From Rhizobium grahamii CCGE 502 (GTDB lineage Bacteria > Pseudomonadota > Alphaproteobacteria > Rhizobiales > Rhizobiaceae), in NCBI RefSeq assembly GCF_000298315.2, contig NZ_AEYE02000014.1:248001-312000 (forward strand): a stretch of 64,000 nt of DNA. Reading direction: 5' to 3'. The position numbers and the translations under genes are program-made. Of this stretch, positions 54,357-62,340 are shown one piece after another. A model generated the notes under the pieces. That model made no database searches, was not told the DNA's origin, and worked only from the letters and a program-made list of their open reading frames with translations. Every line of letters begins with the position of its first letter. Within the stretch, counting starts at the first letter, position 1.

Positions 54357-55196
54357 ATGAAACAAGGGATGACGCGAGTTGCGACTGCGCCGATGCTCCT
54401 TGCCTGCTTTGCCCTATCCGCTTGCAACACCACCGACGCGCTCGTTCCGCTGGTCGACATTGGCGATTCCTCCACAAATATGCGTTCATCGCCGGTAACG
54501 CAGGGCGACGCGGAACGCATGGCAGGCACGCCGCCGCGCCAGCAGACTTTTGCCTCTCAGCAGCGATCGAACGGATATCATCCAGCTTACAACCAGATGA
54601 CTTACCGCCGGGGTTCCGGCTCGCCCCCGACAACCATGGAAGCCCAGGCCATGGCGCTCGACAGCAACGGGTCCTCTCCCGTGGCTTCCGCGCCGATAAA
54701 GGCGCCGGCGCTGCCTGAGCCCATATCCAACGCTCAGGCCGAGGAAGAGGATATGGTGGAAGTGCCTACTCGCGAGCCACCGCGGCAGCAGACCCAGACG
54801 GCGGCGCTGACCGCCAGCTCATCGTCGCGCGGCTCGACCGTTCGCTTCCTGCCGATCATCGGCGCGCCCGTCCAAGCCGTTACGCCGCTATCGCGCCAGC
54901 TCGGAGCGGAAGCGCGCTCGCACGGTCTCTCGATCAAGAGCTCGAACGACGGCTCCACTGCCTACATTCTGAAGGGTTACCTCTCGGCCTTTTCCGACAG
55001 CGGCAAGGTCACCGTCGTCTATGTTTGGGACGTTCTGGACGGCGGCGGCGCTCGCCTGCACCGCATCCAGGGCCAGGAAAGCATTCCCTCGGATGCGCAG
55101 GATCCCTGGGCCGCCGTTCCCGCGTCTGTGATGCAGCAAATCGCCTCAAAAACCATCACCGAATTCTCCACCTGGCGTGACGCCCGTGACGGCTAA
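54357..55196 (+). CDS. putative lipoprotein
   Basis: This 279-residue exported protein has a lipobox (FALSAC, Cys at about 23) after a hydrophobic signal, so Lgt-dependent lipidation is expected. The middle (about 40-160) is low-complexity, rich in Ser, Pro, Gln and Thr, and probably unstructured. The C-terminal 110 residues (FLPIIGAPVQAVTPLSRQL, AYILKGYLSAFSDSGKVTVVYVWDVLD, QDPWAAVPASVMQQIA) look folded, resembling the rhizobial lipoproteins that precede prs. ATG 54357 or 54369 are both possible. The function is unknown. It lies upstream of the small ORF and prs on the same strand. Confidence 0.85.
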   Translation: MKQGMTRVATAPMLLACFALSACNTTDALVPLVDIGDSSTNMRSSPVTQGDAERMAGTPPRQQTFASQQRSNGYHPAYNQMTYRRGSGSPPTTMEAQAMALDSNGSSPVASAPIKAPALPEPISNAQAEEEDMVEVPTREPPRQQTQTAALTASSSSRGSTVRFLPIIGAPVQAVTPLSRQLGAEARSHGLSIKSSNDGSTAYILKGYLSAFSDSGKVTVVYVWDVLDGGGARLHRIQGQESIPSDAQDPWAAVPASVMQQIASKTITEFSTWRDARDG

Positions 55197-55216
55197 GCCA
55201 CAAGGTTTTTAGAAAT

Positions 55217-55306
55217 ATGAGCGCAGATGACGCGTTAGCCCTTGCATTCAGGAGCAAGCTGGCTAAAAAGCGCGGCTATCAGCAGGAAATAGGCGGACCA
55301 AGATGA
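55217..55306 (+). CDS. 29-residue ORF overlapping the prs start
   Basis: The reading starts [20 protein letters not shown] and its TGA (55304-55306) overlaps prs ATG 55303-55305 in an ATGA arrangement. AAGG at 55203-55206 lies about 10 bases upstream of ATG 55217. The prs start itself has only a weak ribosome site (GGCGGACC), so translation of this ORF may be needed to open prs by coupling. Composition (acidic start, basic KLAKKRG centre) is compatible with a real leader peptide. No homologue is recognised; the coupled overlap is the main support. Confidence 0.55.
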   Translation: MSADDALALAFRSKLAKKRGYQQEIGGPR

Positions 55307-56235
55307 AGGTTTTCGCAGGCAATTCGAACCGGCATCTCGCCGAAGCGATCTGCAGCTATCTCAATGTGCCCTTGGGCAAAGCCAGCGTCAGAAGATTTGC
55401 CGATCAGGAAATCTTTGTCGAAATTCAGGAAAATGTTCGCGGCGAAGACGTATTCGTCTTTCAGTCCACGTCGTTCCCGACGAACGATCATCTGATGGAA
55501 CTGCTTATCATGATCGATGCGATGCGACGCTCGTCCGCGCGTCGTATCACGGCCGTTCTTCCCTATTTTGGTTATGCCCGTCAGGATCGTCGTGCCTCAG
55601 GCCGCACTCCGATCTCGGCGAAGCTCGTCGCCAACCTGATTACCGAAGCCGGTGCCGACCGCGTTCTGACGCTCGATCTGCATGCCGGTCAGATCCAGGG
55701 CTTTTTCGACATTCCGACCGACAACCTCTATGCCGTGCCGGTCCTGACCCGCGACATCAAGGCGAACCACGATATCAGCAACGTCATGGTCGTCTCACCA
55801 GACGTCGGCGGCGTCGTGCGCGCCCGCGCGCTAGCCAAACGCCTCGACTGTCTGCTGGCGATCGTGGACAAGCGCCGCGACCGCCCAGGTGAGTCCGAAG
55901 TGATGAATATCATCGGCGAAGTCGAAGGCAAGGACTGCATCTTGATCGACGACATCGTCGATTCCGGCGGCACGCTCTGCAATGCAGCCGATGCCCTGCT
56001 CGCTCAGGGCGCCGCTAGCGTTACGGCCTATATCACGCATGGTGTTCTCTCCGGCGGCGCGGTTACCCGCATCACCTCGTCGAAGCTTCGCGAACTCGTC
56101 ATCACCGACTCGATCCAGCCGACCACGGCTGTACAGTCGGCCCACAACATCCGTGTTCTGAGCACGGCAAGCCTGATCGGCGAAGCGATCAACCGCACGA
56201 GCCAGGAAGAGTCTGTTTCAAGCCTGTTTGACTGA
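55303..56235 (+). CDS. prs: ribose-phosphate pyrophosphokinase
   Basis: This 310-residue enzyme makes PRPP from ribose 5-phosphate and ATP for nucleotide, histidine and tryptophan synthesis. It shows the [11 protein letters not shown] start, the ATP-binding [19 protein letters not shown], the catalytic flexible-loop region [14 protein letters not shown], and the PRPP motif [18 protein letters not shown]. Length is canonical. ATG 55303 overlaps the stop of the small ORF, suggesting coupled translation. It is preceded by a lipoprotein gene on the same strand; this window has no pyrimidine box visible nearby. Confidence 0.97.
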   Translation: MKVFAGNSNRHLAEAICSYLNVPLGKASVRRFADQEIFVEIQENVRGEDVFVFQSTSFPTNDHLMELLIMIDAMRRSSARRITAVLPYFGYARQDRRASGRTPISAKLVANLITEAGADRVLTLDLHAGQIQGFFDIPTDNLYAVPVLTRDIKANHDISNVMVVSPDVGGVVRARALAKRLDCLLAIVDKRRDRPGESEVMNIIGEVEGKDCILIDDIVDSGGTLCNAADALLAQGAASVTAYITHGVLSGGAVTRITSSKLRELVITDSIQPTTAVQSAHNIRVLSTASLIGEAINRTSQEESVSSLFD

Positions 56236-56332
56236 GCCGTTACAGATTCTCAGCTGCCTCTGACGTTTAAACTTCCCCGCAAATGCAACTTGCGCTACGA
56301 TTTGGTAAGAAATCCAGCCGTGGGGAAGAGTC

Positions 56333-56641
56333 ATGACGCTCGCCGGATTCCTATTGACGCGCAAGTTCGCCGTGCTGTCGCTCATCCCGCTTCTTTCTGC
56401 CTGCACGGCAGACGTAGGGCCTAGTTATTCGCGCCCATCAATACCCCCTCCTCGCCCGCCGGCCAACCCGCAGATATGCACGATGGAATATGCTCCAGTC
56501 TGCGGCCAGCGCGGGCCAAGTGTCCGGACATTCTCGAATGCGTGTCAGGCGCGTGCAGCCAATTTCACCGTCATCAATCGCGGCCAGTGCCGCAGACAGC
56601 CGGGCATCACGTTGCGTCCAGCGCAGCCGAATGCTATGTGA
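56333..56641 (+). CDS. Kazal-domain lipoprotein
   Basis: This 102-residue exported protein has a lipobox (LLSACTAD, Cys at 24) and then a Pro-rich linker (RPSIPPPRPPANP). A C-terminal Kazal-type segment follows (CTMEYAPVCGQRGPSVRTFSN as CxxxYxPVCG, then CQARAANFTVINRGQC), with four Cys in a reduced Kazal pattern. Kazal domains inhibit serine proteases in eukaryotes; short bacterial versions occur in rhizobia, with untested function. It is expected to be lipidated and exposed in the envelope. ATG 56333 follows GGGGAAGAGTC. It is monocistronic, 97 bases after prs. Confidence 0.87.
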   Translation: MTLAGFLLTRKFAVLSLIPLLSACTADVGPSYSRPSIPPPRPPANPQICTMEYAPVCGQRGPSVRTFSNACQARAANFTVINRGQCRRQPGITLRPAQPNAM

Positions 56642-56667
56642 ACCTGCGGGTATGACGCTGTCGAACT

Positions 56668-57345
56668 CTAGGCAGCGATATGGGACGCGGCCGACATGAC
56701 CTCCTCTGGAGCCGGCACACCGAACATATGGCGTCCCTCGTCGGCAACCTCGGTGAAGCACCATCTTACAACGCCATCGCGGTCGAGCAGGAATTCGCCA
56801 ACCAACTGACCTTCGCCTGTTGCGATCATGCGCTTGTCGTCGTCGGTGAATTCGTAGCCATCGGCATTGTCGAGGAATTCGACAGCCGCCATCGGCGCCA
56901 TCGGCTCAGGCAAATCCGGGATGTCGACGCGCATGGAGGTGAGCGCATCGAGACTGACTTTGTATGGCCAGACTGTCTCTGATTGCGTGAATTCTATGTT
57001 GGGGAGCCCAAAGGCGCGATGCGATACCCTGTCGGGATCGGACGCCGCCACCAGATTGGGCAAGGGGTGATAGCGGAAATACAGGCGGGCTCGGTCGATG
57101 GGAGTGTTGACGATCGTCAGGCTCTCGACGCCCTTCTGCTGGAGTTCACCCGCAAGGCTCGCCATTGAGGCAATTTGCCGCCGGCAGAACGGACAGTGGA
57201 GCCCCCGAAACAGGCCGACCAGCACGGGCTTCTGCCCGCGGAAGTCGTCAATCGAGATCTTGCCCTGACGGGTGATCGCATCGAGAACGATATTCGGCGC
57301 GCGATCGCCGGGCTGCAACGGTCTTTCGCTTCGATTTGCGGGCAT
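56668..57345 (-). CDS. peroxiredoxin-like protein (AhpC/TSA fold with CxxC)
   Basis: This 225-residue protein has the thioredoxin fold of the AhpC/TSA family: GDRAPNIVLDAITRQGKISI, then GLFRGLHCPFCRRQIASM, where CPFC replaces the usual PxxxTxxC of peroxiredoxins. A C-terminal half (VDIPDLPEPM, FLLDRDGVVRWCFTEV) carries one more Cys. This CPFCRR type may be a thiol oxidoreductase or atypical peroxiredoxin. ATG 57345 is fixed by GAGGGAGGG. It faces the Kazal lipoprotein gene, 26 bases apart. No signal peptide is seen, so it is cytoplasmic. Confidence 0.87.
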   Translation of the reverse strand: MPANRSERPLQPGDRAPNIVLDAITRQGKISIDDFRGQKPVLVGLFRGLHCPFCRRQIASMASLAGELQQKGVESLTIVNTPIDRARLYFRYHPLPNLVAASDPDRVSHRAFGLPNIEFTQSETVWPYKVSLDALTSMRVDIPDLPEPMAPMAAVEFLDNADGYEFTDDDKRMIATGEGQLVGEFLLDRDGVVRWCFTEVADEGRHMFGVPAPEEVMSAASHIAA

Positions 57346-57432
57346 GACACCCTCCCTCACTTGCACGTCGGCGAAACGCCGAGCGGAAGAACAAAATAGC
57401 GAAAACTCAACACCTTACGTGGCGGCATTGAA

Positions 57433-60400
57433 TCAATCCAGGAAAGGCAGCACGACAAGCGCATCGGGATCCAGCCCGTGCCTGACACAAACGTCCTGGG
57501 CGAGCGAAAAGTATCGCTCGGCCTCGGCCATGTCGTCTCTTTCCAGGTTCAAAGTGGCCAGCCCATCATAGCATGGAAACAGAAGCTGTGGTTCGCCGAT
57601 TTCACGCGCCAGCTGAAGCGCCTCCTCATAATAGGTCAAGGCCAAGGCCGGTTTGCCGTGACATTGATGAATCTGCCCAAGCACGATGAGCGGCACCGCC
57701 AAGTGATCGCGCTGATCCAGAGCCCGGTCGATCTCGATGGCCTTCTCCGCCGCAGGCACCCCCTCCTTGGCGCAATTGTCGGTGAAGGTGCAGCAGGCAA
57801 CAGCGAGATTGGCGAACAGCCGGGCTTGAAAGCCTAGATCGGAAATGCGGGTAGCAACGTCGAGGCCGCGGCGGCAAACATGAATGGCGCGCCCAGGATC
57901 GACGATCGTATAGAGCACCCCAAGATTGGAATAGGCGCGGCAGGCTGCCCCAAGAAGACCCGCCGTTTCGGCGACCTCCAGACTTCGTTCGACTTCCCTT
58001 ACAGCTTCGCGATGCTGCCCGAGTCGGGCCAATGCCACTCCCTTCGTATTCAGCGCCTCCGCGCGCACTTGTGCTGCGTCCCTTGCGACCGGACCACTTT
58101 GATCAAAGGCCGCCGTGCTGAGGCAGGATAGCGCGTCGTCAGCCCAGCGCGCAGCCGCGTTCTGGTCGCCCATGCGGAAGGCAAGATGCCCGCGCTCCTG
58201 AAGCAGGTGGGCAAGTTCGATAGGCGCATTGCTCTCACTCAGCAACGACGCGGCCTGCGCATAGTCGGCGTCTGCAAGATCGGATCTGCCGGCTGCGAGA
58301 TTGAGACGACCGAGCTTGCGGAGAATTCGCGCCGCCCCAGTCTGATCATCGCTCTTTTTGAAGATGGCCAGCGCACGCCCGTAGTGATCGCGTGCCGCCT
58401 CCCGCTCGCCCGCCGGGCCACAGAGATCGGCAAATCGCTCATAGAGGGTAACCAACTCCAAAGTGGTCTTCGGATGATCCGGAATCGCCGCAAGCGCTTC
58501 GCGGTAGAGGCGCATCGCATCGTCATTGGCGTAGGTCTGGCGGGCAAGATCGCCAGCAGCCATGAGGTACCGGATACCCTTTCCCGACTCGTCGGCTCGG
58601 CAATAATGACGACCGAGTTGTGCGATGTCCTCAAGCCGAGAGGGTATGCCGTGATGCATCCGCTCGATGGCCGCGCCGATGCGCGCGTGCAACTGCTTGC
58701 GGCGCTGTAGCAAGAGGTTGCCATAGATGGCATCGTGCAGAAGTTGCTGTGGAAAGCGATAGGAGATCGCATTTGCCGAGGTAGAACGGGGCGTCTCCTC
58801 GAGAATCTCTGCCTCGCAGAGATAGTCCAGCCCTAGTTCGATGCGCGCGGCATCCGACGCAACCGCACGAAGCAGCGCAAGATCGAAACGCGGGCCAATG
58901 ACCGCAGCCTCCTGCGCCAACAGCTTGACGTCGGGCGGCAAACGGTCGACACGCGCAAGCAGCATCGCCTGCAGGTTCATCGGTATCTCGGTTCCCATCT
59001 CAGCGCTGGCGATACACCAGGATCCGCCCTCGGAATAAAGCGCACCTGTTTCGATCAGGGCCCGGACGATCTCCTCGATGAAGAGCGGATTGCCACCCGC
59101 TCGTGCGAGAATTCGCGAGCGCATTTCCGCGGGTACCGAACTGTCCGTGCCGAAGAATTGGCTAAGTAGCTCCTGGCCATCCTGAACCGAAAGCGGCGCA
59201 AGCCGCATCAGCGTGCGGTTGATCCGGCTCGATTCCAGGCCTTCGCCTTCGGCAACGGAGCGCCCGGTCGTTAGCATCATCAGGCGTGTTCGTTCGAGCC
59301 TGTCCAGCACAAACCGCAGCGCCTCGATCGAAGCAGCATCGGCCCAGTGGAGGTCTTCCACAACCAACAACAGCGGGCTGAGCGACAGCCGCTGCTCAAA
59401 AATGGTGCGCGTAGCATAGAAAATCTGTCGCCGCAGCTGCTCCGGCTCGACGTGGCGCAGTGCGCCATCGGGATCGCCGAGGCCAAACACATACGAGAGA
59501 ACCGGCGTAAGGCCGGCAACCTCGCTCTCGCTGAAGCCCAGGTCGATCAGTCCAGACGTCAATAGTTCCGCCGTCCGCTCGGCAGTTTCCCGCTCGGCGA
59601 TTCCATAGGCGCTGCGCAACACTGATGCGAGCGTGCCGTAGGATTGCTCCCCAAGCGGCGAGCAGACGGCACGGCGCACTACAACCTCTCCGAACCGCTC
59701 GGCTTGACTGACCCTCTCCAGGAGCTCACGAACCAGCCTTGACTTGCCGATGCCGGCTTCCCCGATGAGCTGGACGAGTTGGGCGTTGCCGCCGCAGGCA
59801 GAATCCAGGCAATCGGACATCCGCGACAGTTCCGCGTCGCGCCCGATGAGTTCGGCGTGGAGGCCCAAGCTCTCCAATCCGCGCGCAGTGTGCGGTGTCT
59901 CCATGCGCCCGATCAGACGATGCACCTGCACATTGCCCGTCCTCCCGCGAAGGACCAGAGAGCCGAGATTTTCGAACGCGAACGCATGCCGCGTCAGGCG
60001 GTAGGTCACCGGGCCGACCAGGATTTCGCCCGGGCCGGCCAAGCTTTGCAGCCGCTGCGCGGTGTTCACGGTATCGCCGGTCACGGAGTACGACCGGGCG
60101 GCAGCAGCACCAAAGCCGCCTGTTACCACTGGCCCTGTGTTGATACCGACATGGAGCTGCAGGGGATCGCCACCGGCCAGGTCCACCCATTTGGCACCGG
60201 GGCGCTCCGCCCCCGCAATCATCTCGAGCGCTGCGCAAAGAGCACGATCGGGATCGTCCTCGTGCGCCGTCGGCGCCCCAAACAGCGCCAGCAGCGCATC
60301 GCCCACAAACTTGTCGACGAAGCCACCATAAGCCTCCACTGCACGCGTCAGTTCCTCGAACAGCTCGTTCTGCAGAGAGCGCATGAACTCGGGATCTAGT

Positions 60401-60678
60401 TTCTCGCTGAGCGTTGTGAAACCGCAAAGATCAGCAAAGAGCACGGTCAACGGGCGCCGGTCGGCGGCATCGTCAGGCGTAGATGGATGCGGTAGCGGCT
60501 CGACGGGAAGCGCACGAACCTCGCCTCGGCCAAGGGGTGTTCCACACTTCGGACAAAAGGCGAAATCGGGTTGGCAGGCCTCGCCACAGGAGGCGCAGAC
60601 GATAGGCTGTCTCGCGCCGCACTTCGGGCAGAACGCAAAACTGCTCTCGATCGCAAAACCACAGGCAGCACAATTCAT
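57433..60678 (-). CDS. zinc-ribbon, class III nucleotidyl cyclase, AAA ATPase and TPR protein
   Basis: This 1081-residue protein has four parts. Two zinc ribbons lie at 3-45 (Cys pairs at 3/6, 17/20, 28/31 and 42/45). A class III cyclase domain spans about 75-255, with the metal Asp 83 in FADLCGFTT, Asp 127 in FVGDALLALFG and GDTVNTAQRL near 201-210. An AAA ATPase has the Walker A motif GEAGIGKS (306-313). The last 400 residues are a TPR-like helical array. The layout matches large bacterial cyclase/STAND regulators that sense signals through TPRs. ATG 60678 is set by GAGGGGCGGG. The signal and partner are unknown. Confidence 0.93.
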   Translation of the reverse strand: MNCAACGFAIESSFAFCPKCGARQPIVCASCGEACQPDFAFCPKCGTPLGRGEVRALPVEPLPHPSTPDDAADRRPLTVLFADLCGFTTLSEKLDPEFMRSLQNELFEELTRAVEAYGGFVDKFVGDALLALFGAPTAHEDDPDRALCAALEMIAGAERPGAKWVDLAGGDPLQLHVGINTGPVVTGGFGAAAARSYSVTGDTVNTAQRLQSLAGPGEILVGPVTYRLTRHAFAFENLGSLVLRGRTGNVQVHRLIGRMETPHTARGLESLGLHAELIGRDAELSRMSDCLDSACGGNAQLVQLIGEAGIGKSRLVRELLERVSQAERFGEVVVRRAVCSPLGEQSYGTLASVLRSAYGIAERETAERTAELLTSGLIDLGFSESEVAGLTPVLSYVFGLGDPDGALRHVEPEQLRRQIFYATRTIFEQRLSLSPLLLVVEDLHWADAASIEALRFVLDRLERTRLMMLTTGRSVAEGEGLESSRINRTLMRLAPLSVQDGQELLSQFFGTDSSVPAEMRSRILARAGGNPLFIEEIVRALIETGALYSEGGSWCIASAEMGTEIPMNLQAMLLARVDRLPPDVKLLAQEAAVIGPRFDLALLRAVASDAARIELGLDYLCEAEILEETPRSTSANAISYRFPQQLLHDAIYGNLLLQRRKQLHARIGAAIERMHHGIPSRLEDIAQLGRHYCRADESGKGIRYLMAAGDLARQTYANDDAMRLYREALAAIPDHPKTTLELVTLYERFADLCGPAGEREAARDHYGRALAIFKKSDDQTGAARILRKLGRLNLAAGRSDLADADYAQAASLLSESNAPIELAHLLQERGHLAFRMGDQNAAARWADDALSCLSTAAFDQSGPVARDAAQVRAEALNTKGVALARLGQHREAVREVERSLEVAETAGLLGAACRAYSNLGVLYTIVDPGRAIHVCRRGLDVATRISDLGFQARLFANLAVACCTFTDNCAKEGVPAAEKAIEIDRALDQRDHLAVPLIVLGQIHQCHGKPALALTYYEEALQLAREIGEPQLLFPCYDGLATLNLERDDMAEAERYFSLAQDVCVRHGLDPDALVVLPFLD

Positions 60679-60804
60679 CGGCCCGCCCCTCGGCAGCGCA
60701 GTGGCCCTCACTTAGCCTTGCGCTGCCAAGACAGCATGAACCGGACATTGATTGCCCGCAAGTGGTCTCCGCCCAGCACTGAGGGCGGCAACGCTGCGAT
60801 AGCG

Positions 60805-62259
60805 TCAGTCAGCGCCCTTGATGACCTGGCCGTTGATCGTCACGGATCCGTTGCGCGCAACGCTGATATCCCAGCGCTGGCGCCCATCCGGATCTGTCTT
60901 GGCAAAGCCCTTGGCCATCATCAGGCCGAACGATACCTGGTTGAGATCGGCATTGGTCTTTGCAAGTTCCTGAACGGCGGCGATGGTCTTGTCCAGATCG
61001 CGTGCCAAAACTGTTGCATCCATGGAATAGTCCTTGGACGTGTCAATTCGCCCGCGGATCTGTCCGGAAAACTCGGCGTCGTAAACACCCGAGACTGCGC
61101 TGATCTTCGGGAAATCCATGACCAACTCGCCACCCTTGAAGAGCCGCTCAGCCGCCTTCTTGCCGCTATCCTCCGATGAAGTGTCGCCGCTGAAATCAAC
61201 CTTGAGAAACTCGTCCCCGAAGGCCGCGAAATCCATGTCGGCAATGGCGAACTGCAGCTGAAACTCATGAGGCACGAATGCAGAATAGGCAGCCGGAACG
61301 ATCGCGCTGGCGAAACTGATTTGCTCCGCTGTCACGCCAACCCCGAAACGCGTCGCATCAGTCGGGCCGTCAAGCGTAATTGCATAGTTGACGTTCTTCG
61401 CACCGCCGTTGCCCGCAGCGCTGGAGACGGTCAGATTGTTGAAGTCGATGGTTTCGTTGAAGCTCGTGAGCAACGGGAACGCGTCGCGAAGCATTCCCTT
61501 CAACTTGTCGCTATCCGCCACGGCAAGCTTCTTGTCGTCGGCGTGGTCGACCGCGAACATGATAATGTCGCGAACTTTGCTTGCTGGCAGGCCGTTCACC
61601 GCCGCTGCGAAATCGATCGCGTCGGCGCGAATTTCGACCGGTGGCACCTCACGGCTGCTGATCTTTTCCAAGAATCCCGAAGCGGAGCCACTGGTGGCGA
61701 AATTGGTAGTACCAGCAGTGGCACCCTCAGACGAGGTCAGCTTGTACTTCATGCCGTCAAAGCTGGCACTGACTTCCTCGGCTTCGGTCTTCGACGAAAA
61801 GTTCACGGCCTTTGTTGAGAAATCGCCTGAGCGAAAATAACTGATCGCCGGGTCGAAGACGCCGCTGAAGAGGAAGGCATCGATGGCGTAGGTGAAATCC
61901 GTCTTCGGTTGTCCCGGCGCCTTGAAATTCCCGGAAACATTGAGGGAATTGTTCCCCTCCATGCTCCATAGACCAGTTTCCAGTGGCGTTGCGAACATCG
62001 ACCACGGGGTCAGGCCGGTGATTGCAAAGGTGCCCGGTTCGATCTTCTTCAGAAGCTTTGCGAAGTCATAAATGATCTCATAGCGTGTGCCCGCCGGTTT
62101 TACGGTCACGAAGCCATCTTTTGCCACGCTCTCCGGCACGACCTTTGTCAGGCTTTCCTCGAGCTGTTTCGCCCCCGCCTGATTGATGTCGACGGCATAG
62201 GCGGAAGATGCCAGTACGATCGCGATCGTGCTCGTTGCCGCAATGAGATTGAGCCGCAT
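60805..62259 (-). CDS. DUF2125 domain secreted protein
   Basis: This 484-residue protein starts with a signal peptide (1-22, SSAYAVD) and matches DUF2125. Segments include GTRYEIIYDFAKLLKKIEPG, FAITGLTPWSMFATPLETGL, VPPVEIRADAIDFAAAVNGL and a beta-rich C-terminal half (RIDTSKDYSMDATVLARDL, RWDISVARNGSVTINGQVI). Such proteins occur in Rhizobiales as periplasmic, beta-rich proteins without known function, possibly related to AsmA-like envelope factors. ATG 62259 follows GGAGGAATTC, a clear ribosome site. It is transcribed alone between the cyclase gene and the GGDEF-EAL gene on the same strand. Confidence 0.88.
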   Translation of the reverse strand: MRLNLIAATSTIAIVLASSAYAVDINQAGAKQLEESLTKVVPESVAKDGFVTVKPAGTRYEIIYDFAKLLKKIEPGTFAITGLTPWSMFATPLETGLWSMEGNNSLNVSGNFKAPGQPKTDFTYAIDAFLFSGVFDPAISYFRSGDFSTKAVNFSSKTEAEEVSASFDGMKYKLTSSEGATAGTTNFATSGSASGFLEKISSREVPPVEIRADAIDFAAAVNGLPASKVRDIIMFAVDHADDKKLAVADSDKLKGMLRDAFPLLTSFNETIDFNNLTVSSAAGNGGAKNVNYAITLDGPTDATRFGVGVTAEQISFASAIVPAAYSAFVPHEFQLQFAIADMDFAAFGDEFLKVDFSGDTSSEDSGKKAAERLFKGGELVMDFPKISAVSGVYDAEFSGQIRGRIDTSKDYSMDATVLARDLDKTIAAVQELAKTNADLNQVSFGLMMAKGFAKTDPDGRQRWDISVARNGSVTINGQVIKGAD

Positions 62260-62340
62260 ACTGAATTCCTCCGCCGGTTGAGTTTGCGAGCATGTGAGGT
62301 TTCCGCAGGGCCAATGTCAAGCCGGGTTGCAACGCCGCGG

